Numbered from the stretch's first letter, positions 9,061 through 18,086 are shown. The stretch: 64,000 bases of DNA from Mesobacillus jeotgali (GCF_014856545.2 NZ_CP109811.1:738001-802000), one strand, 5' to 3'. Program-made: numbers and translations. Notes: generated from the letters alone by a model not told the origin.

Positions 9061-9098
9061 GAAGTCCCATTACCATATTGATAATGGGACTTCTTCTT
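9061..9098 (+). terminator. Terminator between convergent genes
   Basis: Perfect 12-bp stem GAAGTCCCATTA / TAATGGGACTTC followed by TTCTTG. Lies between convergent transcription units and may serve both. Confidence 0.75.
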
Positions 9099-9119
9099 GT
9101 TTCCTGAATCAGTTGGAGC

Positions 9120-9974
9120 CTATTCCAAAAATGGCTTGATTTTCGGAAATACCTTCAGTGCGGTATTGTAAAATAAGTCCTCATGGTGCTCGGGCGGAAT
9201 CAGGTCTTTGATGAACTCAATATACGGACCGACTGGAATCAGCGGCCAGTCTGTGCCGAACAACAGCTTGTCGTACGAATCAGCAAACTCAAGCGCATGG
9301 CGCAGGTGGTCAAGAAAACGTCCCTGGCTGCGTTTATCCAGTTCTGCCTTCGTGCCGACAATCAATCCTGACAAATCAGCGAATACATTCGGATTTTTAT
9401 AGATGATTTCCGCTCCGGTCAACGTCCATGGATCTCCAAAGTGTGCCATCATGAAATTTACATCCCGATGGTTGACCGCGACCTCGTCAATCGCCATCGG
9501 ATGGGAATATTTCAAATACCCGCGTTCCGAATAAGTGTCTCCGGTATGGAACACAACAGGAAGCTGGTATTTCGCGGCCAGCTTGTAGACCGGTTCGTAC
9601 ACTTCGTCATACGCATAAAAAGGATAGTATCCAAGATAAATCTTGATACCGACTGTCTTCGGATTTTGCAGTTCTTTTTCAAGACGGGCAAGCGCTGCCA
9701 CATCGAGGTCATATGGATTGACCCCGGCGCAGCAAAATATGTTGACCGGGAGCTCAGCTTCCATATCTAGCCCCATCGGTGTCCGGGCTTCATAATCAGG
9801 GAATCCCATCTTATCGGTTTCCGTCAGGCCCATGCCGATCCCTAGCACCACATTGGCCTCCTTGAACTCCTTTAGGATGCCAGCTGTGGAATAGTCGACA
9901 AATGACAGCTTCTCGGCCGTTTCATAAAAGGATTTGATGTTTGATAGGTGTATATGGGCATCGATAATTTTCAT
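9120..9974 (-). CDS. Amidohydrolase (amidohydrolase 2, TIM barrel)
   Basis: 284 residues; ATG preceded on the minus strand by AAAGGAG. Metal-dependent amidohydrolase: N-terminal I-D-A-H-I-H metal site, a barrel His in V-F-H-T-G-D, M-A-H-F-G and the late acid in F-G-T-D-W-P. Likely a hydrolase or decarboxylase of the ACMSD/amidohydrolase-2 group acting in the cytosol. Begins 11 bases after the stop of the large GNAT fusion gene and is translated as the last gene of that operon. Substrate unknown. Confidence 0.85.
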   Translation of the reverse strand: MKIIDAHIHLSNIKSFYETAEKLSFVDYSTAGILKEFKEANVVLGIGMGLTETDKMGFPDYEARTPMGLDMEAELPVNIFCCAGVNPYDLDVAALARLEKELQNPKTVGIKIYLGYYPFYAYDEVYEPVYKLAAKYQLPVVFHTGDTYSERGYLKYSHPMAIDEVAVNHRDVNFMMAHFGDPWTLTGAEIIYKNPNVFADLSGLIVGTKAELDKRSQGRFLDHLRHALEFADSYDKLLFGTDWPLIPVGPYIEFIKDLIPPEHHEDLFYNTALKVFPKIKPFLE

Positions 9975-9985
9975 GTTTTCTCCTT

Positions 9986-12900
9986 TTAAAATTGGAATCT
10001 TCTCAGTTTTTTCAGCAAATCGCCAGTCAGTTTGCGCTCATCGAAAAGCAGGAAAAGCGGAGCACTTTTTTCGAATTCGCCTTTGTGCCTTGAGACGAGC
10101 TGTAAAACTTCTTTATTTGTATACGCGTCAGTTGGATAGGCATCGTTGTTCGAAATCATATAAAACTTATCGTCACAGCTGTTGGAGGTAAAATAAGAAT
10201 CTTCATCCAGCAGCAAAGCAATCTCCTCTTTGCCTGCGTGATAGGCATGCGCCTGTTTGCTGTCACTGACTGAAATTCCTACATCGGTCAGTGTGTCACC
10301 GCCAATGAACAGGTCTGTGATCCACACCTCATGTGCAAGATTTTTCCCGCCAGCGTCCTTCACTTCTGCAAAAGAAGCGACAATGGGCACGCCAGGAAGC
10401 ATCAAATAATATTGCGTGTACTGGACGCCGTTCCACTGCTTATGTTCCTTAAACTCCGTTGTAATCGCCAGCCCGGTCCATTTATTGCCTTCACTGTCCT
10501 TCTTTTCAACCACTTCAGCATGGCTGGTTTCTTTTAACAGTGAGAAGGTATTGATTCCATTCGGTGCGGTCTTCATTCCGCCTGCCCATGGATTCCACCA
10601 ACTCTTCGCCGTCAACTCTGGATAGGAGTGGTCGAGCCATTCGTGGCCATTCACTTTCATTGAATAGATACCAGGATAGAAGTTTGGGTCTGCCTTCAGA
10701 GTGATGATGCCGTTATCGATGATCAAATTGCCATCCGTTGCAGAAGTAACACTTCCCGAAGGAGAGAGCAGCAATTCTTTGAATCTAGCTTCCGTCCCAT
10801 TGCCTTCATATGAGGCATCGACAATGGACAGCGGTTGCAGGGCAGCGAATGGCACTGTCATAGAATGAGAGGTTTTCTCCATTTCTGCGGTAATTTCATG
10901 AATCTCATTCCCAATCTTTAATGTGCCATCCAGGTAGCTGTTACGGTATGTTTTCAAAGTGAACTCTAGGTCAGCATCAGGCTGGATTACGAGCTGATCA
11001 GCTTTAAAGCTTAGTTCACTGCCCTTTTCAGGTTTCTTACCGACATGCACTTGCTCTGCATAGGCGATGAACTCCTCAACACTCTGGAAAGCACCAAGTG
11101 ACAGGGTGATGGTTCCTGACACAGCTTTTGCCCCTGGCTCCAGCTTTCCGAATTGGTCCTCGATGATAAACTGCCAGCTCTCAGGCCCTGCACTGCTATC
11201 CTTAGACCAGGCCAAGCCAATCGGGCCGTACTGCCCCTCGGAAAAATACCAGTTCCCTGTGATTCTCTCAGAATCTAGCTCGCCAATTTCCATGATTCGA
11301 TTTTCGGTAAAATGAACAACCTCGCCATCGAGCGGGAAGTAAACTTTTTCGAGTTCATGGTAGACAGGCTGGCTGAAGGCCACTTCAGGATGAACGCTCT
11401 CACCTATATTCTCAACCTCAGCCCATGTATGGACGATCCCGTCACCGAACAAGCGGTATGTCTGGGTTAAAAGCAGTCCCTCCATCTCGGCAGATTCCAG
11501 GCTAATTTTCATATCAATCGAAGAATCATTGATCTCCCAGGTGACAGAGGAAGGCTTTTTCTTGGTGAACTCCAGCGAATAGGGCTTTCCAAGCTTCGGT
11601 GTCATAAAGGCAAAAGGCTGATTTTTCTCGTTGTTTCTGGCAGCTGATGTCAGCAGGTCCCGTTTGCGGACATTGATCTGGCCAAGTCCGTTGAAAATAT
11701 GCCAGAAATCCTTTGATTCACCGCCGAACTTTTCGCCAAGGCCCTTGAAAGCAACCGAGATGTCCTGCTGGAAGGTCAGCTTTTGTTCATCGTTTTTTGT
11801 TGCTGTAATTGTAAGCTCAGGATTGTAAAATCCATGCTGTTTTATCGTCAAAGGCACAGACACCGTCTTCCGGCCCCGGGCAGGAATTTCCACTGTGAAT
11901 GTTTGTTTTGTTAATACGACTTGCTCATTTACAGGGAAGTCTATTTGGAACTCCGCATTCTCTCTCAAGTTATTGGTTATTTCAACGTCAATAGACGTCG
12001 CTTTGTCCAGGAATGAAAGATTACCAGAATAGTTGCCTTCTATTTTTGCCGGGTTGATTGGAAAGACGCCAAGCTTTAACTCGCACTCAAGCCCATTGAC
12101 CGATATCGTGGCCTTGATGCTTGGGTGTGTACGCCAGTGGCTTGGTTCTTCGCCTTTTTCAACGGTAAAGGACGCAGTAATAGTAGACTCATCTTCTACC
12201 ATTTGATCCGCAGCGAAATCATACTTGATTCGTCCTGTGTCCGTCCCATTTGCTTTAAAGTTAAGGGGTGATCCGCCCTTGTTCACGACCGTGATTTCGA
12301 ATTCCCGTTCTTCCTCCTGGATCACTTCATGGTCAGCCATTTTTATTTGCAGGATGAACTCATCCGTTTCAATCAAGCTGATGCCGCGGCTTGTTCGTTC
12401 GAATTGTACCCGGGCTGAAGTTTCTTCATTCTGCCAGCTATATTCATAGAATGTAAAACCGTTTTCCTTTACACCGTCCGGCTTCACCTCTATTAATCTA
12501 GTGCTGTCCTCATACCAGTCCAATGATTCAAAGACCGGTTTTAACAGCGGTGTATTCAGGACCTGCGGAATGAAATTCATTAAATGGGTCGAGTCATCCC
12601 GATCCTCCCAGAAAAAGCCGCACTTCTTATAAAGCGGAACGGCCTTCGTGTTCCCGGCCCAGGTGTAAAGGTCAAGCCGCGGCCAGCCCAGCTCCACCGT
12701 CTTATCCAGCGCCTGAAGCACGAGCTTTTTGCCAATCTTATGCCCCTGGTAATCGGGCCTGACATTGAGGAGCGGGATATACAACGATCCCGTATCTTCC
12801 TTATACTCAGACAAGCCACAGTAACCGACGACTTCTTCACTGTCCAGCGCCAGATAAAGCTCGATATTGTCAGAGTTAGCTTCCTTCTTTTTCACCTGCT

Positions 12901-13024
12901 CCTCCGTCATGACGCGCGTATCTCCGCCCCAGCCGTCACGACTCAGATTCCACATTTTGGCGACTCCAGCCGCCAATCCTTCATGATATTTCTCGATTTG
13001 GATCACCTTGTTCAATTGTGCCAT
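9986..13024 (-). CDS. GNAT acetyltransferase fused to a large beta-rich protein
   Basis: 1012 residues; minus-strand ATG preceded by AAGGAGGAGAAAGGTA. Residues ~1-160 are a GNAT N-acetyltransferase domain (acetyl-CoA loop Q-G-H-K-I-G, then Y-K-K-C-G-F). The remaining ~850 residues look like a series of beta-sandwich domains with hydrophobic alternation, no signal peptide and no membrane helices; residues ~750-960 contain W-W-N-P-W-A-G-G-M and P-G-I-Y-S-M motifs reminiscent of carbohydrate-binding or mutarotase-like folds. I cannot name a substrate. The size is far above a usual GNAT (150-200 residues). Operon with the amidohydrolase. Confidence 0.8.
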   Translation of the reverse strand: MAQLNKVIQIEKYHEGLAAGVAKMWNLSRDGWGGDTRVMTEEQVKKKEANSDNIELYLALDSEEVVGYCGLSEYKEDTGSLYIPLLNVRPDYQGHKIGKKLVLQALDKTVELGWPRLDLYTWAGNTKAVPLYKKCGFFWEDRDDSTHLMNFIPQVLNTPLLKPVFESLDWYEDSTRLIEVKPDGVKENGFTFYEYSWQNEETSARVQFERTSRGISLIETDEFILQIKMADHEVIQEEEREFEITVVNKGGSPLNFKANGTDTGRIKYDFAADQMVEDESTITASFTVEKGEEPSHWRTHPSIKATISVNGLECELKLGVFPINPAKIEGNYSGNLSFLDKATSIDVEITNNLRENAEFQIDFPVNEQVVLTKQTFTVEIPARGRKTVSVPLTIKQHGFYNPELTITATKNDEQKLTFQQDISVAFKGLGEKFGGESKDFWHIFNGLGQINVRKRDLLTSAARNNEKNQPFAFMTPKLGKPYSLEFTKKKPSSVTWEINDSSIDMKISLESAEMEGLLLTQTYRLFGDGIVHTWAEVENIGESVHPEVAFSQPVYHELEKVYFPLDGEVVHFTENRIMEIGELDSERITGNWYFSEGQYGPIGLAWSKDSSAGPESWQFIIEDQFGKLEPGAKAVSGTITLSLGAFQSVEEFIAYAEQVHVGKKPEKGSELSFKADQLVIQPDADLEFTLKTYRNSYLDGTLKIGNEIHEITAEMEKTSHSMTVPFAALQPLSIVDASYEGNGTEARFKELLLSPSGSVTSATDGNLIIDNGIITLKADPNFYPGIYSMKVNGHEWLDHSYPELTAKSWWNPWAGGMKTAPNGINTFSLLKETSHAEVVEKKDSEGNKWTGLAITTEFKEHKQWNGVQYTQYYLMLPGVPIVASFAEVKDAGGKNLAHEVWITDLFIGGDTLTDVGISVSDSKQAHAYHAGKEEIALLLDEDSYFTSNSCDDKFYMISNNDAYPTDAYTNKEVLQLVSRHKGEFEKSAPLFLLFDERKLTGDLLKKLRRFQF

Positions 13025-13042
13025 TACCTTTCTCCTCCTTGG

Positions 13043-13096
13043 CTATGGGCCATCTTCCTTTTTAGTTAAAATAAGCTTCTTTTTTGAATTGTCCAT
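13043..13096 (-). CDS. Possible 17-residue leader peptide
   Basis: On the minus strand an AAAGGAGG site precedes an ATG at 13096 and the frame MDNSKKKLILTKKEDGP ends at TAG, 18 bases before the GNAT-fusion start. The perfect ribosome site and the position suggest translation and coupling to the large gene. It is Lys-rich and has no known relatives that I recognise; it may also be a chance frame. Confidence 0.4.
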   Translation of the reverse strand: MDNSKKKLILTKKEDGP

Positions 13097-13122
13097 TTTG
13101 CTGAACCTCCTTTTATTTAATG

Positions 13123-13140
13123 GGAGTGTTTTTGCACTCC
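13123..13140 (-). promoter_or_regulatory. Short inverted repeat upstream of the GNAT-fusion operon
   Basis: GGAGTG / CACTCC with a six-base T-rich spacer, about 27 bases upstream of the leader peptide start on the minus strand. Operator or weak hairpin; regulator unknown. Confidence 0.3.
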
Positions 13141-13279
13141 ATATTCATCGTAAAGGGAAAATTTACTAGTGTAAAGAAAATTTAGAATTTAATGTTTTTT
13201 AAAAATATCCATTATAAATATGGTAGTTTCCATTTTTTAGATATAATGAGGAAAAGACCGTAAGAAGGAGTGAGGAGTT

Positions 13280-13798
13280 GTGGAGCAAAAAATCTATTAT
13301 GACATCCTTCATTTTAATGGAGACGAAATTTTTATTTCGGCGACCGGCAAAGGCGTATGCTATGTAGGGTCACCAGAAGAGGATTATGAAGATATGGCTA
13401 AACGTTTTCCCGCTGCTGTATTTGAAAAGAATTCGGAAGCCTTAAAACCATACAGGGATGAGTTGGCTGAGTATCTTGAAGGGAAGCTCAGACAATTTTC
13501 CCTGCCAGCCGATGTAAAAGGAACTGCATTCCAGGAAGCAGTCTGGACGGCCTTGAAGGAAATCCCTTATGGCGAAACATGTACATATTCAGATATTGCA
13601 GAAAAAATCGGCAAGCCGGCTGCTGTGAGAGCAGTAGGAAGCGCAATCGGCGCTAACCCAGTGCTGATCACTGTGCCATGCCATCGGGTCATCGGCAAAA
13701 GCGGCGCAATCACAGGGTACCGGGGCGGGATTGCCATGAAACAGCAGTTGTTGGAGCTGGAGAAAAACCACAAAGTAAAAGCTGGATTGGATTTGTAG
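13280..13798 (+). CDS. Methylated-DNA--protein-cysteine S-methyltransferase
   Basis: 172 residues from GTG 13280 with GGAGTGAGGAG upstream. MGMT/Ogt family: DNA-binding helix region F-Q-E-A-V-W-T-A-L, active-site motif P-C-H-R-V with Cys134 as methyl acceptor, and the following G-Y-R-G-G. Directly reverses O6-alkylguanine damage by a suicide transfer to Cys. Stand-alone transcription unit; no Ada-type regulatory domain. Confidence 0.93.
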   Translation: MEQKIYYDILHFNGDEIFISATGKGVCYVGSPEEDYEDMAKRFPAAVFEKNSEALKPYRDELAEYLEGKLRQFSLPADVKGTAFQEAVWTALKEIPYGETCTYSDIAEKIGKPAAVRAVGSAIGANPVLITVPCHRVIGKSGAITGYRGGIAMKQQLLELEKNHKVKAGLDL

Positions 13799-13920
13799 AG
13801 AGGAAACGGGTCACGTAAGGGGTTTTTGTTCTCGGAGTTGGAGTTAGGAGAGAAACGGGGCATATAAAGTAGATTTATGTTCCCGGAGTTGGCGTTGGGA
13901 GAGAAAACCGGTCACATAAA
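13798..13920. repeat. Degenerate ~51-bp tandem repeat
   Basis: Units start at 13798, 13848 and 13899 with GAGAGGAAACGGG, GAGAGAAACGGGG and GAGAGAAAACCGG; the first two also share the later GGAGTTGG element (CTCGGAGTTGGAG, CCCGGAGTTGGCG). The third unit is cut short after about 20 bases. The rest of the gap to 14100 holds a TATAAT at about 14036 but nothing else I can name. Confidence 0.6.
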
Positions 13921-14100
13921 AAAATTGCCGATGTGATGCAGTAGAAACTTCATCTGGGAATCACCTCATCATCACAAACGTGAATTGTTAGAAAATTGCC
14001 ATATAACTCTCACACTTTTTCTTCAACTAAAAGCTATAATAAACCCAAATGGACTATGAACGGTGGTCTGGAATACCAGAGGGCTGATGGGGGCGATCTA

Positions 14101-14601
14101 ATGAAGAGTTTGATTGTTTACTGCTCAACACATGGTACGACAGCAAAAGCGGCACATCTCTTACGAAAGCAGATTGAAGGGGATGTCATTGCCATCAATC
14201 TGGATAAGACAAAGCTCCATTCAGATTTGGAGCTGTTTGATTCTGTGTTGATCGGCGGATCCATCCATGCCGGCAGCATCCAGGGAAAAATAAAAAAATT
14301 CATGAAAGAGCATGAGGACGTGCTGCGAAGAAAAAAGCTCGGCTTGTTTCTTTGCTGCATGAGGGAAGGCCAGGAAGCACACACTCAGTTTGAGAATGCA
14401 TTCCCGCCAAGCCTCAGGGAAGCGGCAATCGCGAAAGGATTGTTCGGGGGTGAATTCATTTTTTCAAAGATGAATTTTTTCGAGAAAATCATTGCGAAAA
14501 GTGTAAGCGGATCGACAGAAGAAATTTCTCATCTCGATCTGGGATCAATCAATGATTTCGCGGAAACTGTTAATCGGAATAATAAGTATTTACCTGTCTA
14601 A
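14101..14601 (+). CDS. Flavodoxin domain protein (HemG-like)
   Basis: 166 residues; ATG 14101 preceded by GGGGGCGAT. An in-frame extension to 13996 has no ribosome site. Flavodoxin-type phosphate-binding loop Y-C-S-T-H-G-T-T at residues 7-14, then V-L-I-G-G-S-I-H-A-G and C-C-M-R-E-G-Q-E. The I-G-G-S-I-H-x-G pattern fits the flavodoxin_5 group of menaquinone-dependent protoporphyrinogen oxidases. Binds FMN; whether it oxidises protoporphyrinogen here is inference, since the local context has no heme gene. Confidence 0.8.
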   Translation: MKSLIVYCSTHGTTAKAAHLLRKQIEGDVIAINLDKTKLHSDLELFDSVLIGGSIHAGSIQGKIKKFMKEHEDVLRRKKLGLFLCCMREGQEAHTQFENAFPPSLREAAIAKGLFGGEFIFSKMNFFEKIIAKSVSGSTEEISHLDLGSINDFAETVNRNNKYLPV

Positions 14602-14635
14602 AAATCGGAGGCTATCTCGGCCTTCGATTTTTTTA
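14602..14635 (+). terminator. Intrinsic terminator after the flavodoxin gene
   Basis: AAATCGGAGGC / GCCTTCGATTT (one G-U pair), seven T residues after the stem. Confidence 0.8.
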
Positions 14636-14698
14636 TTTTGGACAGCGGAAAATATTGTATAATCAAAGTAATTTGTTTGGGGGAGAGGTTTTAACAGA

Positions 14699-15250
14699 AT
14701 GAATATTGAGCTTTTCAGAATGATCAATGATGCCGGAAAGGAATTCGGAGCGCTGAATCCGGTCATGGTCATAATTGCTAACAATGCGATTTACCTGTTA
14801 GCGGCGGCTGTCCTTGTATACTTGTTCAGCCGAAACCAAAGGAATCGATTGATGGTGGTAAGTGGTTTGACAGCACTTTTGTTGGCAGAGATAGCCGGGA
14901 AAATTGCGGGCATGCTTCACTCGAATCACCAGCCGTTTGCAAGGCTTCCCGATGTTAATCAATTGATTGAGATGGAAGTAAACAACTCGTTTCCGAGTGA
15001 CCATACAATTATTTTTTTTACGATGGCGGTTACTTTCTGGCTGTTTAAAAGGAAGCATACATATTTATGGATCTTGCTCGCCGGGATGGTTGGTTTTTCG
15101 CGGATATGGGCCGGGGTGCATTATCCGGCGGATATCCTAGTAGGTGCGATTCTTGGATCAGGATTCGCTTATCTTGGCTACCGCGTGATTTCAACGATCA
15201 ACTTATTCAATAAGAATAAATCGACAGGCAAGGAAATGAAAAATCTATAG
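14699..15250 (+). CDS. PAP2 phosphatase, undecaprenyl-diphosphatase-like (BcrC type)
   Basis: 183 residues; ATG after GGGGGAGAGG. PAP2 acid-phosphatase membrane protein: motif 2 N-S-F-P-S-D-H-T (residues ~99-106) and motif 3 S-R-x5-H-Y-P-x-D (~137-149), with five predicted helices. Size and the N-terminal I-N-x-A-G-x-E pattern fit BcrC-like undecaprenyl pyrophosphate phosphatases, which recycle the lipid carrier and confer bacitracin resistance. A TATAAT at 14658-14663 is a plausible -10, without a clear -35. Confidence 0.85.
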   Translation: MNIELFRMINDAGKEFGALNPVMVIIANNAIYLLAAAVLVYLFSRNQRNRLMVVSGLTALLLAEIAGKIAGMLHSNHQPFARLPDVNQLIEMEVNNSFPSDHTIIFFTMAVTFWLFKRKHTYLWILLAGMVGFSRIWAGVHYPADILVGAILGSGFAYLGYRVISTINLFNKNKSTGKEMKNL

Positions 15251-15372
15251 ATTATGAAACCTTTACGCTGGGTAAACCGTACATAAACAAGGTCAAGATA
15301 GAGTATTTGATTTATTTACTCAAGACCTGTAAAATATATTCTGACAAATTTTTTTTCGGAGAGTGAATTTTT

Positions 15373-16638
15373 TTGGAAGTTCCCATAGGTTTAGTCATTT
15401 TATTAGGTGTTTTAATTCTTTTGTCTGCCTTCTTTTCATCGGCAGAGACCGCTTTTTCCAGCGTCAATAAAATCAGGCTGCGAAACTATGAGTCTGAAGG
15501 CCGCGCTGGAAGCAAGAAAGCTTTGTATATTTCTGAGAATTTTGATGACGCGTTGTCTACAATTCTAGTAGGTAACAATATCGTCAATATTGCAGCGGCG
15601 AGTATTTCATCCAAGGTAGCTGTTGATATCTTCGGAGCAAGCACAGGTCTGATCGTAAGTACATTTGGTATGACGATCTTGATCCTGATTTTTGGTGAAA
15701 TTTTGCCGAAGTCAATAGCGAAGGAAAATGCAGAAGCTTATTCGTTAAAAATTTCCGGTATCCTGCTGTTGCTGATTAAAATCCTTACGCCAATCAATTT
15801 CGTGTTCAGTAAATTGAAGGCATCCGTATCGAGGATGTTCTCGAAGGATGGGGAAGCCCAGCCATCTGTCACCGAAGAAGAAATCAAGGTGATGGTGGAC
15901 ATCAGTGAAGAAGAGGGCGTCATCAACAATGATGAGAGGGAGCTTGTGCACCGTTCCCTGGAATTTAACGATGTTCTTGTCGGCGAAATTTTAACACATC
16001 GAATGGATATGATTACAATCGAAGTAAACCAGCCTCTTGAGGAAATCAAGCAGATTTTCCTTGAGGAACGTTTTTCACGAATCCCGGTTTATGAAGAGAA
16101 TATAGATAATGTCATCGGATTCTTGTCCGAGCGTGAATTTTTCGCTGAATTGATTCAGAATAAAGAAGTGAATGTCCGTGAGATGCTCCGTCAGCCGATG
16201 TTCGTCGTGAAGTCGATGAAAATCGCCACCCTGTTGCCTGAGCTGCAAAGGACGAAGAGCCATATGGCCATCGTAGTCGATGAATTCGGCGGCACGAGCG
16301 GCCTGATTACGCTTGAAGACATCCTTGAAGAGCTTGTCGGCGAGATTTGGGATGAGCACGATGAAAAGGTCAACATTATAACAAAAATCGATGAGAGCAC
16401 GTATGAATTCGATGCCCAGTATGATCTAGATGATTTTGCTGAATTGTTCAATGTGCCAATGCCGGAGACTTCTTACCACAACCTAGGCGGCTGGATTTTT
16501 GAAACTCTTGAGAGTATCCCGGTAAACGGCGATACATTTGTTTACGAAAACCTGCGGATTATCGTCAAGGAAGTAGAAAATCACCGGATTCGTAATATTA
16601 AGGTGGAAATCATGCCAGTTCTTGAAGTTGAAGAATAA
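15373..16638 (+). CDS. CNNM/CBS/CorC-HlyC family membrane protein
   Basis: 421 residues; TTG 15373 with CGGAGAGTG upstream. Domain order: DUF21/CNNM transmembrane domain (residues 1-190, including S-S-A-E-T-A and G-E-I-L-P-K-S), two CBS motifs (about 205-325, with I-P-V-Y and [18 protein letters not shown]) and a C-terminal CorC_HlyC domain. Often called hemolysin-like, but relatives are linked to magnesium transport. It stands alone and ends in a strong terminator. It is close in type to YhdP/YugS/YrkA of B. subtilis. Confidence 0.9.
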   Translation: MEVPIGLVILLGVLILLSAFFSSAETAFSSVNKIRLRNYESEGRAGSKKALYISENFDDALSTILVGNNIVNIAAASISSKVAVDIFGASTGLIVSTFGMTILILIFGEILPKSIAKENAEAYSLKISGILLLLIKILTPINFVFSKLKASVSRMFSKDGEAQPSVTEEEIKVMVDISEEEGVINNDERELVHRSLEFNDVLVGEILTHRMDMITIEVNQPLEEIKQIFLEERFSRIPVYEENIDNVIGFLSEREFFAELIQNKEVNVREMLRQPMFVVKSMKIATLLPELQRTKSHMAIVVDEFGGTSGLITLEDILEELVGEIWDEHDEKVNIITKIDESTYEFDAQYDLDDFAELFNVPMPETSYHNLGGWIFETLESIPVNGDTFVYENLRIIVKEVENHRIRNIKVEIMPVLEVEE

Positions 16639-16642
16639 AAAA

Positions 16643-16687
16643 GAAGGTGGAATCAGGCTGTTTGGATGCCTGGCTCCACCTTTTTTG
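16643..16687 (+). terminator. Intrinsic terminator after the CNNM gene
   Basis: Long stem AAGGTGGA...TCAGGC / GCCTGGC...TCCACCTT with a short loop, followed by six T. Confidence 0.85.
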
Positions 16688-16710
16688 TTGTTTTTGGTAT
16701 GTGACGATGG

Positions 16711-16815
16711 CGATAAGGTTGCTGGAAAAAATATTCTCCCGAAGCAACCCCATAATTGCTCGAAAAAGTGTGATAATCTCTCGATAAGGCACGGTAATTG
16801 CCTAAAAAAGAACCC
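16711..16815. repeat. 21-bp degenerate tandem repeat array
   Basis: Units begin at 16732 (TATTCTCCCG), 16753 (TAATTGCTCG), 16774 (TAATCTCTCG) and 16795 (TAATTGCCTA), exactly 21 bp apart, each continuing with an A-rich AAAAAG-like block. It sits between a terminator and the end of a convergent minus-strand gene. See the related arrays at 24.4, 52.0 and 55.3 kb. Confidence 0.65.
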
Positions 16816-16848
16816 TATTCGTGCCGTCTTCCTATTATTGTAAAAATA

Positions 16849-16980
16849 TTAGCAGCAAGTAGCATCACCGCCGCAGCAAGCTTCGTTTTTCTCTTCTGTT
16901 TCCTGGACTTCTTTGATTTCCACGCTGCAGCAATCAGACCTTGAGTTGCTGCCCATCAGGATTTTGATAAAATTAGCCAT
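16849..16980 (-). CDS. Small Cys-rich protein of the arsenic/metal island
   Basis: 43 residues, too short for usual gene calling; minus-strand ATG preceded by AAAGGAGGTG. Begins MANFIKILMGSN and contains Cys pairs D-C-C-S, E-A-C-C-G-G and T-C-C at the very end: six Cys in all. The Cys pairs suggest binding of a thiophilic metal(loid) such as As(III). It has its own ATCAA-N6-TTGAT operator (16998-17013), so it can be transcribed apart from the permease. Function inferred from context only. Confidence 0.7.
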   Translation of the reverse strand: MANFIKILMGSNSRSDCCSVEIKEVQETEEKNEACCGGDATCC

Positions 16981-16997
16981 TATTTTCACCTCCTTTC

Positions 16998-17013
16998 ATC
17001 AAGATATTTTGAT
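16998..17013 (-). promoter_or_regulatory. ArsR-type operator (ATCAA-N6-TTGAT)
   Basis: ATCAA-GATATT-TTGAT, between the permease stop and the small Cys-rich gene. Same sequence pattern as four other sites in this island. Confidence 0.65.
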
Positions 17014-17016
17014 TTA

Positions 17017-17880
17017 TTATACAAAATAGAACACAAATCCAGACACTGTCGACATCGTAATAACTGATGCGATAAATGCAATCACAAGCTGCTTTTTAAA
17101 AATCGATTTTAATAGGATGACTTCAGGCAGGCTGGCACCGGCTGAGCTGATCATCATTGCCATCACGGGACCAAGGGCCATTCCTTTTAAAATCAGCATT
17201 TGCGAAATCGGAATCATGCTTGAAAGCCGGATATATAATGGAATTCCGGCGATTGCTGCGACTGGAATCAGCCACCATGCATCATGCCCGAACCATTTCG
17301 TAATGATTTCAGTTGGAACAAGTCCGTGGATGACGGCGCCGATTGCAGCACCGATGAGCAAGTAAGGGTAGACACTTTTCATCAGCGACCAGGTTTCGTC
17401 TAAAGCAAATCTCCAATTGAACTTTTGGTTCTTTTCTTCATAGCCAGACATGATGACATTTTTGACGTAACGCTGGAATCCCAGCTTATCGAGTGTAAAG
17501 CCGATGACAATCGAGAAAACACTTGTGATAACTGTGTAAATGATCGTTACCTTCCAGCCCATCACGACACCCATGATGGTTAAAATTGTCGGGTCGAGCA
17601 CCGGAGAAGCGAAGAGGAAAACCATAACGATTGAAAACGGAATTTTCTTTTTCAGCATATTGACGACTACTGGTATCGTGGAGCAGGAACAAAAGGGTGT
17701 GATAAACGCGAACAGGATGGCTGCAAAGCTGGCTAGTACTTGATTGCGTCCTGTCAGTTTTATTTCGATTTTTTCATAAGGAATGTATCCCTGAAGCAGG
17801 CTGATCAAGAAGGAAATCCCGATAAAAAGCACAGTCAATTCAAGGGCGATCCATAAAAAGCTTTTTAGAAATTCAATCAT
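17017..17880 (-). CDS. ArsP-type permease (DUF318 family), first copy
   Basis: 287 residues; minus-strand ATG with AGAGGAAG upstream. ArsP_1/DUF318 permease: about eight membrane helices and the diagnostic F-C-S-C-S-T motif near residue 62. Relatives export organoarsenicals such as methylarsenite, or other thiophilic compounds. It shares the F-C-S-C-S-T signature with the larger copy at 19044 but is shorter, with a reduced central cytoplasmic loop. Flanked by two small Cys-rich proteins and downstream of a damaged arsR; controlled by the double operator at 18087-18124. Confidence 0.85.
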   Translation of the reverse strand: MIEFLKSFLWIALELTVLFIGISFLISLLQGYIPYEKIEIKLTGRNQVLASFAAILFAFITPFCSCSTIPVVVNMLKKKIPFSIVMVFLFASPVLDPTILTIMGVVMGWKVTIIYTVITSVFSIVIGFTLDKLGFQRYVKNVIMSGYEEKNQKFNWRFALDETWSLMKSVYPYLLIGAAIGAVIHGLVPTEIITKWFGHDAWWLIPVAAIAGIPLYIRLSSMIPISQMLILKGMALGPVMAMMISSAGASLPEVILLKSIFKKQLVIAFIASVITMSTVSGFVFYFV

Positions 17881-17899
17881 CTTCCTCTACCTTCTTCCT

Positions 17900-18070
17900 T
17901 TAGCAATTAGCTGGAACTGGGCAGCATTTAGGCTGCTGTTTTTGTTTCCGGGAAAAAAAAGGCAATTGCTTTGTTTCCGGCTGTTCAAAGAACTTCCACG
18001 CGTGTCTGGCTTTCCTTTCAACTTCCTCCTGCTTTAACTGTGCCAATGCTTGATAGTCATGATAAAACAT
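17900..18070 (-). CDS. Small protein with C-terminal Cys cluster
   Basis: 56 residues; ATG at 18070 chosen because AAGGAGAGG sits just upstream (an in-frame start at 18091 would lie before that site). Starts M-F-Y-H-D-Y-Q-A-L, a charged helical middle (K-Q-E-E-V-E-R-K-A-R) and ends K-C-C-P-V-P-A-N-C. Probably a soluble metal(loid)-binding or chaperone-like partner of the permease 19 bases downstream. No recognised family. Confidence 0.65.
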   Translation of the reverse strand: MFYHDYQALAQLKQEEVERKARHAWKFFEQPETKQLPFFSRKQKQQPKCCPVPANC

Positions 18071-18086
18071 GTATATCCTCTCCTTA

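Noticed and set aside
12584..13069. 161-codon plus-strand open frame
   Set aside because: Opposite the GNAT domain of the large minus-strand gene, which has motifs and a strong ribosome site.
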